Below, piece by piece: positions 35,934 through 43,391 of a stretch of DNA of 64,000 nucleotides; position 1 is the stretch's first letter; each line of letters opens with the position of its first letter. The stretch covers positions 1-64,000 of the forward strand of contig QBML01000029.1 of NCBI GenBank assembly GCA_003242085.1. The letters are read 5' to 3'. Origin of the DNA: Pseudanabaena frigida. GTDB taxonomy: Bacteria > Cyanobacteriota > Cyanobacteriia > Pseudanabaenales > Pseudanabaenaceae. A program made the translations under genes and the position numbers. Under the pieces are notes generated by a model. It searched no databases, was not told the origin of the DNA, and saw only the letters and a list, made by a program, of their open reading frames with translations.

Positions 35934-36929
35934 ATGCATTTTATTGATCGAGTTACGATACATGTAAAGTCTGGAGATGGTGGCGATGGATTAGTCGCAT
36001 TTCGCCGTGAGAAATATGTCCCTGCGGGTGGCCCTGCGGGTGGCAATGGTGGCAATGGTGGTTCGGTGATCTTACAAGCAACAACCGATCTGCAAACACT
36101 CCTAGATTTTCGCTTCGAGAATATTTTTAAAGCTGAAGATGGCGAACGCGGTGGTCCTAGTAATATGACGGGTCGCCGAGGCAGCGATCGCATTATCAAA
36201 GTTCCCATCGGCACTGTGGTAATGAATGAAGAGACAGGCGAGGTCTTAGGCGATCTCACAGAGGTCGATCAAACCTTGTTTGTGGCTAAAGGTGGTAAGG
36301 GTGGCTTAGGCAATAAATACTTTTTAAGTAATCAAAATCGCGCTCCTGATTACGCTTTACCTGGATTGCCTGGTGAAGAACTCAATCTTTATTTAGAGCT
36401 GAAATTAATTGCTGAAGTCGGGATCATTGGGTTACCGAATGCTGGTAAATCGACTCTGATCTCCGTTGTATCTGCTGCCCGTCCCAAAATTGCCGATTAT
36501 CCTTTCACCACACTCGTACCGAACTTGGGTGTAGTGTCTAAGCCATCGGGTGATGGGATCGTATTTGCTGATATTCCGGGATTAATCGAAGGCGCATCCG
36601 ATGGTATTGGCTTGGGACATGACTTTTTGCGACATGTGGAACGCACTAAGTTATTAATACATCTGATTGATGTGACGCAAGACGATCCCCTAGCGGCTTA
36701 TCACACCATTCAAGAAGAGCTAGTTGCCTATGGTCATGGCTTAGCTGATAAACCGCAGATTCTGGCTTTGAATAAGATTGATGCCATGCTGCCTGAAGAT
36801 GTGGAAGAGATTGCCTCGCAGTTCGATCTACCGATTCTTGCAATTTCGGCTGCGTCTAAGAAAGGACTAGATACTCTCCTGCAATCAGTCTGGAAAACAT
36901 TAGAGAAATTCGATCGGCAAAATCCCTAA
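35934..36929 (+). CDS. obgE: GTPase Obg
   Basis: 331 aa. The Gly-rich Obg domain (1-~158; GGDGLVAFRREKYVPAGGPAGG) is followed by the G domain: G1 GLPNAGKST, G2/G3 region DYPFTTLVPNLG and DIPGLIEGA, G4 NKID, G5 SAASKKG. Obg takes part in 50S ribosome assembly and stress control. It lacks the extra C-terminal OCT domain of some Firmicutes. Ends at a terminator. Confidence 0.96.
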   Translation: MHFIDRVTIHVKSGDGGDGLVAFRREKYVPAGGPAGGNGGNGGSVILQATTDLQTLLDFRFENIFKAEDGERGGPSNMTGRRGSDRIIKVPIGTVVMNEETGEVLGDLTEVDQTLFVAKGGKGGLGNKYFLSNQNRAPDYALPGLPGEELNLYLELKLIAEVGIIGLPNAGKSTLISVVSAARPKIADYPFTTLVPNLGVVSKPSGDGIVFADIPGLIEGASDGIGLGHDFLRHVERTKLLIHLIDVTQDDPLAAYHTIQEELVAYGHGLADKPQILALNKIDAMLPEDVEEIASQFDLPILAISAASKKGLDTLLQSVWKTLEKFDRQNP

Positions 36930-36958
36930 AAAAGGCGGTGCTTTGCACCGCCTTTTTT
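36928..36958. terminator. Bidirectional terminator between obgE and DUF4359 gene
   Basis: AAAAAAGGCGGTGC-TTT-GCACCGCCTTTTTT, perfect 14-bp arms, A and T runs on both sides. Confidence 0.85.
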
Positions 36959-37286
36959 ATTTGAACATATAGAAATTACCAAAGGCAGCGAGCGTGGTTA
37001 CCTTTTTGTTAGGCATATCGGTTTCGTAAAGACTGAGTACTATAAAATTTTTCTGCTTTGTTGAGTTCTCAACCAATGACTTAATTACACCTTTGCCCTG
37101 AGAGATTACGAATTTGCATGATTGCTGAGCAGCGATCGGGATATTATCTCCAGCACAAATTGAGGTTTTACCTGTTTCAGAAAACTGCTCAGTTGCGTAA
37201 CCAACATAACTCTCTCTACTAGGATTGCTAACAGCCATTACGCCAACGACTACAGCAGCACCAATCAAAATTACTTGTAATTTCAT
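36957..37286 (-). CDS. DUF4359 family secreted or anchored protein
   Basis: About 109 aa. Starts MKLQVILIGAAVVVGVMAVSNPSRESYVGYATEQ, a short hydrophobic leader followed by a Pro-x-x-x-x-Tyr pattern common to cyanobacterial DUF4359 proteins. Two cysteines (in TSICAGD and SCKFV) may pair outside the cytoplasm. A TTG five codons upstream (37301) is also in frame; the ATG is preferred. Function unknown. Confidence 0.7.
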   Translation of the reverse strand: MKLQVILIGAAVVVGVMAVSNPSRESYVGYATEQFSETGKTSICAGDNIPIAAQQSCKFVISQGKGVIKSLVENSTKQKNFIVLSLYETDMPNKKVTTLAAFGNFYMFK

Positions 37287-37389
37287 AATGGAAACAGACA
37301 AGGAGTTTAAGCTCCTTGTTCCTTAAATTTCTAAATGTCTTAACTTTACTGAATAATTGCTACAAAAAGTAGGATGTGTATCGTATATC

Positions 37390-38238
37390 CTACTTTTTGC
37401 TAGGCGCGATCGCATCTTGGCTGATTTGACAAATTTCGCGATGACAATGACCGTTGCTAGCGACGATCGTTCCCCACTGGCGCAATTCGAGATTGTTGTA
37501 AGACAGTAATGACAGATCGGAATGGGTGAGTTGTCCGCCAGCCTCGGTCAGAATAATTTCAGGAGCGCAATAGTCCCAATCCTTAGGAGCAGATTTGCCT
37601 GAGACCGAGATATAGACATCAGCATTACCTGAGGCGATCGCTGCGAATTTACCACCGATGCTACCAACAGCAATTTCAGCAGCCTTAGGCAATTGTTGGA
37701 GAATGCTTTCCAGTTGATAATTGCGATGGCTACGACTTGCCACCACCACCATTTGATCGAGTTGAATTTTGTTGGAAACTTGGATGCGTTTCTGCAAACC
37801 ATCTCTAGTCTCGATATATGCGCCATTGCCTAACATTCCCTGAAATAAGCGATCTTGAGCGGGAGTTGCCACTAGCCCAAGTACGGGTCGCTGGCGATAG
37901 GTCAATCCAATATGTACCGCAAACTCATTAGTACGCCGAATAAAGTCACTCGTGCCATCCATTGGATCGATGATCCATACCCATTCACGATTAAGGCGAG
38001 CGATATTGTCCTCGGTCTCTTCGCTTAGATACGCAAAGTTATCTGTGCCAAAGGATTGCTTTAGCTGGCTCAAGATGAAATCATTAGCTGCTAAATCTGC
38101 GGAAGTGACATTGCCTTCTTCGCCCCCCTTAAACCTGATTTCTAAGTCTTGAGGCTCTTGATAGTACTTCATCAAAATATCTCCAGCTCCCCAAGCGATC
38201 GGGCGAGCAAGCGACATAATTTCGTTTAAATTCAGCAT
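37390..38238 (-). CDS. Inositol monophosphatase-family phosphatase (CysQ type)
   Basis: 282 aa. The metal site is seen in the first motif KGGEEGNVTSADLAAND, then LSEETED, IIDPMDGTSDFIRR (the D-P-x-D-G-T signature) and KDWDYCAPEIILTEAGG. Members hydrolyse 3'-phosphoadenosine 5'-phosphate or inositol/fructose phosphates. The KGG and loop pattern favours a CysQ-like 3'(2'),5'-bisphosphate nucleotidase, but the substrate cannot be fixed from sequence. Stands alone. Confidence 0.88.
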   Translation of the reverse strand: MLNLNEIMSLARPIAWGAGDILMKYYQEPQDLEIRFKGGEEGNVTSADLAANDFILSQLKQSFGTDNFAYLSEETEDNIARLNREWVWIIDPMDGTSDFIRRTNEFAVHIGLTYRQRPVLGLVATPAQDRLFQGMLGNGAYIETRDGLQKRIQVSNKIQLDQMVVVASRSHRNYQLESILQQLPKAAEIAVGSIGGKFAAIASGNADVYISVSGKSAPKDWDYCAPEIILTEAGGQLTHSDLSLLSYNNLELRQWGTIVASNGHCHREICQISQDAIAPSKK

Positions 38239-38294
38239 CTTGAATTTTGGTGAAGCTAATAATTTGTACTATACAGTAACCAAATGCCAAAAAG

Positions 38295-38321
38295 AAGGAG
38301 GTAGGTCACACCTACCTCCTT
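38295..38321. repeat. Perfect 12-bp hairpin upstream of the CysQ-type gene
   Basis: AAGGAGGTAGGT-CAC-ACCTACCTCCTT. Lies 5' of the minus-strand phosphatase gene. Confidence 0.6.
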
Positions 38322-38416
38322 ACTTTAGAAAATCTAAGCGATCGCTGGATGTTTTCTGATTCGTGGTAGGGAGTGTCTTCAATTATTTCGGTTGTTTAGC
38401 GATGAGATTGATGAGT

Positions 38417-38512
38417 GATGATTTTTATTTTGGCATAGGTGAGTTGATAGAGTTTGTAAACTAAGCGATCGCACTCCTTTTCTAATTCACTCATATCAGC
38501 AAGGCGATCGCT
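38417..38512 (-). repeat. Restriction-modification tail repeat, copy i
   Basis: 96 bp beginning at the base after the nucleotidyltransferase stop. Read on the minus strand it encodes ...CDRLVYKLYQLTY..., the C-terminal tail of Eco57I-type restriction-modification enzymes. Very similar to copy ii. Ends in a stop after KIKIITHQSHR. Confidence 0.75.
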
Positions 38513-38956
38513 TTACTCATCTTGCAACTTTTCTAAGTCTGCCAAGTCTTGAAGTCTCCCAGATGCTAATTTGTTTTTTTTGAGATTGTTAAGGTCAATA
38601 AATTTAACAGGCACATCATTAAGTGTTACTTCAATTTTGGAATCATAGCAGGTTTGAAAATCTACTCCATCAGGATTGGTAATTAAATCAATTCGGTTAG
38701 GGGGATATCCAAGCTGAATGATTTGATTAGGAGTTTGGAAGTCTTCAGATGTTAAGCCTAAGCTTTCAAATCCAAATTGAGTTAATGCTGTCATTAATTT
38801 TTGAGCATTTTCTTCGCTTATTTCGATCCAAATATCGATGTCTTTGGTATAGCGTGGATGTCCATGAACTGCGACAGCATAACCACCAATAACGAGATAT
38901 TTAACTTGGTTGTCGTTTAATAATTGTATAAACTCTTTGAAATCTTGGTTGAGCAT
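38513..38956 (-). CDS. Nucleotidyltransferase-like protein (DUF6036/AbiEii type)
   Basis: 147 aa. The polymerase-beta-like core is seen: KYLVIGGYAVAVHGHPRYTKDIDIWIE, with the Gly-Gly and D-x-D metal residues. Such minimal nucleotidyltransferases are found in toxin-antitoxin and abortive-infection systems. It overlaps the 3' end of the small gene at 38901-39089 by 56 bp in another frame, so the two are translationally coupled. Function in this pair is inferred. Confidence 0.8.
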   Translation of the reverse strand: MLNQDFKEFIQLLNDNQVKYLVIGGYAVAVHGHPRYTKDIDIWIEISEENAQKLMTALTQFGFESLGLTSEDFQTPNQIIQLGYPPNRIDLITNPDGVDFQTCYDSKIEVTLNDVPVKFIDLNNLKKNKLASGRLQDLADLEKLQDE

Positions 38957-39089
38957 TGTATTTATATTGGTGATATTCTTGGCGGATTTGTTCGAGTGCT
39001 TCTAGGCGTTTTTGGGGTGTTTGTTGTTGCCAATATTGGAAATCGCTAGTTTGTTCTTTTAGAGAGACTTTATTAATAACTTTTTCCAT
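38901..39089 (-). CDS. Small partner protein of the nucleotidyltransferase
   Basis: 62 aa. Contains SDFQYWQQQTPQKRLEALEQIRQEYHQYKY and ends RFQRVYTIIKRQPS. From memory, this small protein is often found directly before such nucleotidyltransferases. Basic and soluble. Probably one half of a two-component addiction or defence pair; which half is toxic is not known. The ORF reads through the start of the next gene. Confidence 0.7.
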   Translation of the reverse strand: MEKVINKVSLKEQTSDFQYWQQQTPQKRLEALEQIRQEYHQYKYNAQPRFQRVYTIIKRQPS

Positions 39090-39147
39090 ATTTTTATCCT
39101 GTTTTAATTGCTGTGTATTCTGGTTCTGTTAGTTCAAATTCTGGATC

Positions 39148-39243
39148 GATGATTTTTACTTCGTCATAGGTGAGTTGATAGAGTTTGTAAACTAAGCGAT
39201 CGCACAGCTTTTCTTGTTCACTTGTATCAGCAAGGCGATCGCT
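39148..39243 (-). repeat. Restriction-modification tail repeat, copy ii
   Basis: Begins at the stop of the RelE/YafQ-like toxin gene (39242-39244). Minus-strand translation CDRLVYKLYQLTYDEVKIIDPEFELT..., then a stop near 39110, matches the extreme C-terminus of Eco57I-type enzymes. The best-preserved copy. Confidence 0.75.
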
Positions 39244-39523
39244 AGTAGACTTCATCGTGAGTACCAATATCAAGTAGGACTATTGCTTCTGTCTGTTCTT
39301 CAGAAATTTCTATAGTAAATAGAATTCTACAGTCATAGCCACAGGAACAGGCTTTTAATCCTGCTAATTTGCCTTGCAGTGAATGAGTACTTAACTGGGT
39401 TGCAAAAACGTCCTCTTTCATCAATTGTAATATTTGAATTAGTCTTGGTTCAAGCTGAGAATTACGCTTGGCAAATTTCCGAAATGCTCGTTTGAATTTT
39501 GGCGTTAAAACTAGTTCTCTCAT
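39242..39523 (-). CDS. RelE/YafQ-family toxin
   Basis: 93 aa. LVLTPKFKRAFRKFAKRNSQLEPRL and SLQGKLAGLKACSCGYDCRILF are typical of cyanobacterial YafQ-like mRNA interferases, with the conserved basic and Tyr/Arg residues and the C-terminal GTHDEVY. Its start overlaps the last base of the antitoxin stop codon, the usual operon coupling. Should cut mRNA at the ribosome unless bound by the antitoxin. Confidence 0.85.
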   Translation of the reverse strand: MRELVLTPKFKRAFRKFAKRNSQLEPRLIQILQLMKEDVFATQLSTHSLQGKLAGLKACSCGYDCRILFTIEISEEQTEAIVLLDIGTHDEVY

Positions 39524-39744
39524 TAGTCTTCTGCCAAAGTTGCTTGTAGTTCAGAAATGATTTCTTCTATGGGTTGAGGTTTTAGCTCTCCACGATGAAA
39601 GGCAGCGATCGCTTCTTTGGCATCTTGAGCAATTTCCTCTCGACGGGCTTCAATCATTTGATTCTTAACTATTTCTAAAAGCATTTCCCTTTGTTCAATT
39701 GAAAGCTGATTAACTGTTAAAATTGCTTCTTCCAATGTAACCAT
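39523..39744 (-). CDS. Antitoxin of the YafQ-like module
   Basis: 73 aa, acidic, mostly helical: TLEEAILTVNQLSIEQREMLLEIVKNQMIEARREEIAQDAKEAIAAFH. Precedes the toxin with a one-base overlap. AGGAGA lies 7 nt before the ATG. No DNA-binding fold is obvious. Antitoxin role follows from position and pairing. Confidence 0.8.
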   Translation of the reverse strand: MVTLEEAILTVNQLSIEQREMLLEIVKNQMIEARREEIAQDAKEAIAAFHRGELKPQPIEEIISELQATLAED

Positions 39745-39852
39745 TTTAGTTCTCCTAATTAAGTTTAATTTTCCTGATTATAGCCAAATCTCAAGGATTT
39801 TGTTCTAATTCACATTGTTAACATACTTCTCTTGTCACCTCTCTTCTTCCAC

Positions 39853-39944
39853 TATTTTAATTTCTTCTTCTGTCAATCCATAAAGTTGATAAACTAAAGC
39901 GTCGATCGCACATCTTTTCTAATTCACTTGTATCAGCATTAGGA
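39853..39944 (-). repeat. Restriction-modification tail repeat, copy iii (decayed)
   Basis: Minus strand reads DTSELEKMC then, after a small frame-disrupting insertion, ALVYQLYGLTEEEIKIVEE. Lies 7 bp past the stop of the DUF5615 remnant. Confidence 0.65.
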
Positions 39945-39951
39945 TTAATGT

Positions 39952-40110
39952 TTACCTTTTTCTGATTCTGAATTTATTTTGATCGACAATTACAGTTGTG
40001 CCAATTATTTCGGACAAATTAACTCGATCGATAAATTGTTCTAATGCTTGCCGAATTTCTATAGCGATCGCTTCAAAGGGAAATCTCAAAATAATTAAGC
40101 CGCAATGCGT
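39952..40110 (-). pseudogene. C-terminal remnant of a DUF5615 PIN-like toxin
   Basis: About 50 codons translate as LIILRFPFEAIAIEIRQALE, then QFIDRVNLSEIIGTTVIVDQ and NKFRIRKR before a stop. This is the C-terminal end of DUF5615 proteins, which pair with DUF433 antitoxins. The N-terminal catalytic part is missing: it begins within 5 bp of the DUF433 stop. An internal deletion has removed it. Confidence 0.7.
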
Positions 40111-40112
40111 GC

Positions 40113-40310
40113 TTAAGAGAAGTAAGCAAGTGATGCAAGAATCTGTTCGCGGGTAACTGCGTATTCTTGGATGACTTCGTCATAGGTCATGCCACCAGCG
40201 AGGGAGCCGATAATCACGGCGATCGGAAGGCGAGTTCCTTTTAGTACGGGTTTACCATGTTGGATTTCGTTGTCGATGGTAATAATGTCATGTAGAATGA
40301 TGTTTTTCAT
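40113..40310 (-). CDS. DUF433 (VapB-like) antitoxin, orphan
   Basis: 65 aa. IQHGKPVLKGTRLPIAVIIGSLAGGMTYDEVIQEYAVTREQILASLAYF is the DUF433 signature. Antitoxin for a DUF5615 PIN-like RNase that here survives only as a fragment. AAGGAGA lies 8 nt before the start, so it could still be expressed. It may now act as an anti-addiction gene or be decaying. Confidence 0.85.
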   Translation of the reverse strand: MKNIILHDIITIDNEIQHGKPVLKGTRLPIAVIIGSLAGGMTYDEVIQEYAVTREQILASLAYFS

Positions 40311-40334
40311 AATCTATCTCCTTATAAAAGTTAG

Positions 40335-40369
40335 TTTTCTAATTCGCTCGTATCAGCATGGCGATCGCC
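40335..40369 (-). repeat. Restriction-modification tail repeat, copy iv (fragment)
   Basis: TTTTCTAATTCGCTCGTATC and the following AGCATGGCGATCGCC match the 5' third of copies i-iii. Lies between the DUF433 start and the tiny ORF at 40448-40531. Confidence 0.5.
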
Positions 40370-40447
40370 TTTTTTAGCAATTGAGCATTAGACTCATTCT
40401 CAGGAAGTTAATCGCATAAGCTCAATCTGATTTTAATTCCATTTGAA

Positions 40448-40531
40448 TTAAGGCTTTAGCTCCTGCTCGCTAGGTTGTAGTTGTTGTAAAGTTGTAATTA
40501 GTTGCTCTAGGGTTATTGGTAACTGAATCAT
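40448..40531 (-). CDS. Tiny ORF, possible antitoxin remnant
   Basis: 27 codons, MIQLPITLEQLITTLQQLQP then SEQELKP. The start resembles small cyanobacterial antitoxin-like proteins (M-I-Q-L-P-I-T-x-E-x-L). It stops early; the same sequence shifted by one base would continue ALIQMELKSD, which suggests a frameshift. Low certainty. The other bases of 40311-40632 hold copy iv of the tail repeat and no gene. Confidence 0.3.
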   Translation of the reverse strand: MIQLPITLEQLITTLQQLQPSEQELKP

Positions 40532-40632
40532 AGGTTTAACTTTCAAAATTCATCCTGTTTTATTCTACATCTCTAAACTCGTTGATTTTATTTGTCAGTA
40601 AAACCTTAAGAAAACAAATCTCTTTTCCCGTT

Positions 40633-42957
40633 TTACCTTTTACTTGGCAATAGCAGACTTTCCTCAATCTCCTGTCTCGTCTCACGTTGTACATAACAGT
40701 CGCTCTTCAGACATTCAACTAAAAGCCGATTCGCTTGATAATATTGCTCCAATTTTTTGCGTTGCTCATCGGTAAATTGCCAATCATGACCGATATTGCG
40801 ATGCTCGATTAGCACTTGGCGATATTCTGCAATCCATCTCTTATTATTCCTTTCCCACCATTCTATAAAATCGTTCCAGACTCGCTTGGGATTGGTAAGT
40901 TGATAATTTAGGGCTTGCAATCGTTGGTATAATTTCTCGTAGCCGATTTCCTTGTCGCAGTCGAAGTAGCGGATGCGGTCTCGGTTGCGAATGTTATTAG
41001 CGAGGATACGATCTAGAACTAGGTTGAGGTCTCGGTCGAGTGTAAGTTCTCGGATAAGGTCGAAGTCGCGGCTGAGGTTGCAGTCAAGGTCGGAGGTAAG
41101 GGGGCAGTGGGTATAGTCGAAGGTGAGTGAGACGTATAATTTGATTTTGTCATCGTCGTGATCGCGGTCAAAGGTGAGTTCTTGGCGTCTGCGGTTGAGG
41201 TCGAGAGCGATGTTGAAATAGTAAACTCTAACGGCAACAAGTTTATAAGAGACTTTTATTGATCGTGATTTCTCATCAACCCATGATAAAAAGCTCTGTA
41301 GCTTATCATCCTCCTCTAATAAACTATCAATCTTCCTTTTCATCAAAAGCAACAAATCATCGGCTTCCCTTGCTATCCCTACCGATAGCAAAATCACCTC
41401 TCGCCAGCGTTTGTCGGTAATATGAGTCACTAGATTTTGCAAGGCAGCTTCTAATTTGCTAGGGCTAGTCGATACCACAATCTGTCGCGCCGCAAAATAT
41501 TCATGAAAGGTCAAATGGGAGAAAGAGTAAATCCCTCTAGCGCGTTCTACAAATAGCCCATGCTGAGCCTCAATGGATTTCAACACGGCTTCGCTATCTA
41601 AATGCAACTCCTCCTCTTCGGTTTTCGCGTTAGAGGTATTACGAATATAGTCACAAATATAGTCCTCAAGTTGCCGTTGCTTTATAAAATAATCTCCCTT
41701 CTCAAAGGTTGTCAAAGCAATTTGCGAGAGCAAATCCTCCTTTTTCTGCACCGAAAAATCTTTATATACACTATCTCGCCTAATCCTTCTTTTTGAGTCC
41801 CATTTTCGCAACAATGCATCCAATCCTTCTTTATAAAGTTCTGAACGATTTGCAGGGAATTTCCCCGACTCATCAAAAGCCAAACATAATAAAGTCAGCA
41901 ATAATGGGCTTGTTGCTAATTGTTGAACTCGATTATTTTGCTCAAGCTTTGCTAAAAAATCCTCAGATTTAATTTCTTTCTTACAGAACCAATTTCCAGC
42001 AAAAGTAGCAATCTGTCGCTCGTCAAAATCTGCTATTTCTACTTCAGTAAACTGCTCAAAAGTGTATTCCTTCGTTGCTATTCGACAAGTCACCACCATC
42101 TGACTTTCGCTATAGTTTCGCGCTAATTCTCGAATCTCACGTAATATCCGATCGTCATGTTCGGCTCGAACTTCGTCTAATCCATCCATCAAAACTAAAG
42201 TCTTCCCAGATTTTAAAATCGCTTCAATTTCAATATCCCATTGACTAAACTCTCCCGTCAAAAATTGCAGCAAACTCGGACGATTTTCTCGATCCGCAAA
42301 ATCCTTTAACGTCACAAAGATAGGAACCCAATCCACAAAATCTTTCCCACTAATACAGGACATCGCCAAAAATTTCAAAAACGTAGTTTTCCCTGCTCCC
42401 GGTTTACCCAAAATCATCAACTTACTGTGATTTCTAACCGCTTCGATCCCCTCAACCCGCTTTTGTTTGATTCCTGACAATCCCCACCGATCGAACTCTT
42501 CAAATCCACATATAGCTCTAAATTCTTCAAGTTCTTTTCTTTGGTTGCGGGTTATCTTCTCCAAAATATTTACATCCGTATAAATATCACTCAAAGCGAC
42601 AGGTTGCTCCATATCCAACACCCGCATCGTCCCGCACCGTTTACGAATATCTTCCGCGCATCGCTCCCGTGCTAGTTTTACTAATGCCTCAATATCAATG
42701 CCCTCACCCCCAGCCCCTCTCCCAGTTGGCGATGGGAGTTGTCCAGAGATTTCTTGCCAATTAATTTCCAGCTTTTCGCAGATTTTGACAAAGATTTGGC
42801 GATCTACAGGTTTCCCCGCGAAGAAATTAGAAATTGTAGATCGTGACTGCACATCAACTAATTCCATTAGTTTCTCTTGCGTTAACTTCTTAGTCGTCAA
42901 AGCAATCTTTGCGATTTCGATGCCTGCTGTTGTTGCTTTTAAAGATCGATCGCTCAC
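40633..42957 (-). CDS. HTH-NACHT NTPase, bacterial NLR-like defence protein
   Basis: 774 aa STAND NTPase. N-terminal Cro/XRE-like helix-turn-helix (about 10-70, LTQEKLMELVDVQSRSTISN). A linker follows, of which residues 75-86 (PSPTGRGAGGEG) are encoded by an inserted REP-like repeat. The NACHT domain has Walker A GKPGAGKTT at 184-192 and Walker B LVLMDGLDE at 254-262. A helical region carries SHLTFHEYFAARQIV. A C-terminal segment (about 590-690) is very rich in Asp, Arg and Leu, and the tail is WNDFIEWWERNNKRWIAEYRQVL. Bacterial NACHT proteins of this layout protect against phage. Its HTH and the direct repeats upstream suggest autoregulation. Confidence 0.85.
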   Translation of the reverse strand: MSDRSLKATTAGIEIAKIALTTKKLTQEKLMELVDVQSRSTISNFFAGKPVDRQIFVKICEKLEINWQEISGQLPSPTGRGAGGEGIDIEALVKLARERCAEDIRKRCGTMRVLDMEQPVALSDIYTDVNILEKITRNQRKELEEFRAICGFEEFDRWGLSGIKQKRVEGIEAVRNHSKLMILGKPGAGKTTFLKFLAMSCISGKDFVDWVPIFVTLKDFADRENRPSLLQFLTGEFSQWDIEIEAILKSGKTLVLMDGLDEVRAEHDDRILREIRELARNYSESQMVVTCRIATKEYTFEQFTEVEIADFDERQIATFAGNWFCKKEIKSEDFLAKLEQNNRVQQLATSPLLLTLLCLAFDESGKFPANRSELYKEGLDALLRKWDSKRRIRRDSVYKDFSVQKKEDLLSQIALTTFEKGDYFIKQRQLEDYICDYIRNTSNAKTEEEELHLDSEAVLKSIEAQHGLFVERARGIYSFSHLTFHEYFAARQIVVSTSPSKLEAALQNLVTHITDKRWREVILLSVGIAREADDLLLLMKRKIDSLLEEDDKLQSFLSWVDEKSRSIKVSYKLVAVRVYYFNIALDLNRRRQELTFDRDHDDDKIKLYVSLTFDYTHCPLTSDLDCNLSRDFDLIRELTLDRDLNLVLDRILANNIRNRDRIRYFDCDKEIGYEKLYQRLQALNYQLTNPKRVWNDFIEWWERNNKRWIAEYRQVLIEHRNIGHDWQFTDEQRKKLEQYYQANRLLVECLKSDCYVQRETRQEIEESLLLPSKR
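42701..42737. repeat. REP-like repeat inside the NACHT gene
   Basis: CCCTCACCCCCAGCCCCTCT followed by CCCAGTTGGCGATGGGA is the widespread CTCACCCCCAGCCCCTCTCCC repeat. It is in frame and encodes a Pro/Gly-rich linker. Confidence 0.8.
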
Positions 42958-43031
42958 AACCCAAAATCCTCACGAAACCCTTACCACATTTATTTTATCT
43001 AAATTAACCAAAACATCCAAAATACCAATAA

Positions 43032-43097
43032 AAACATAAATCAGACATAACCCAAACACAAGTCAGACATTGCTCAAACATAGCTCAGGTCGATGTT
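43032..43097. promoter_or_regulatory. Three 22-bp direct repeats upstream of the NACHT gene
   Basis: Tandem copies start at 43032, 43054 and 43076. Each has AAACA-T/C-A, then a TCAG-centred half, with the pattern TCAGACAT in copies 1 and 2. Copy 3 has diverged. They lie 75-140 bp before the NACHT start and 47 bp before the small ORF at 43144, a good position for a shared operator. Confidence 0.65.
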
Positions 43098-43143
43098 TTC
43101 AGCGATCGCACCTAAGCTAATCACATCGAATTAAATCAAGGCA

Positions 43144-43302
43144 ATGAAAAACACCCAAACGACCGAACCCTCAACCAGCGCTAATCCCAACCTCGATATC
43201 ACGCCTCTAATCTTGCCCATCAGCTACGCCATCTCAGGAGCGATCGCTCTCGCCGCGATCGCCGCCTTTCTTCGTCAACTATTCAACCTCGGCAGAGAAT
43301 AA
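43144..43302 (+). CDS. Small membrane protein divergent from the NACHT gene
   Basis: 52 aa. Soluble, Thr/Asn/Pro-rich N-terminus (MKNTQTTEPSTSANPNLD) then one hydrophobic helix (about 20-42, LILPISYAISGAIALAAIAA) and a basic tail FLRQLFNLGRE. No known family recognised. It is transcribed away from the NACHT gene and shares its repeat-bearing promoter region. A membrane-active partner of the defence protein is possible; that is speculation. Confidence 0.5.
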   Translation: MKNTQTTEPSTSANPNLDITPLILPISYAISGAIALAAIAAFLRQLFNLGRE

Positions 43303-43304
43303 CC

Positions 43305-43391
43305 ATGAGTGCCATTGCGATCGCCTGTTACCTTACCCATGAGATGACTAGGCGATCGCGATTACAACCCGTTACCGATGATGATAAATGA
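43305..43391 (+). CDS. Tiny ORF coupled to the small membrane protein
   Basis: 28 codons (MSAIAIACYLTHEMTRRSRL then QPVTDDDK), starting 2 bp after the previous stop. Part of it is encoded by HIP1 sites, which may make it fortuitous. The following ~250 bp to the PKS gene hold a decayed half of the AATAAGGAACC-type hairpin (about 43503-43545) and no gene. Confidence 0.25.
   Translation: MSAIAIACYLTHEMTRRSRLQPVTDDDK

Noticed and set aside
41019-41240. 73-codon minus-strand ORF rich in Thr/Ser
   Set aside because: An alternate frame of the low-complexity segment of the NACHT gene.
43032-43097. CRISPR array
   Set aside because: The 22-bp units are contiguous with no spacers, only three copies, and sit in a promoter region.
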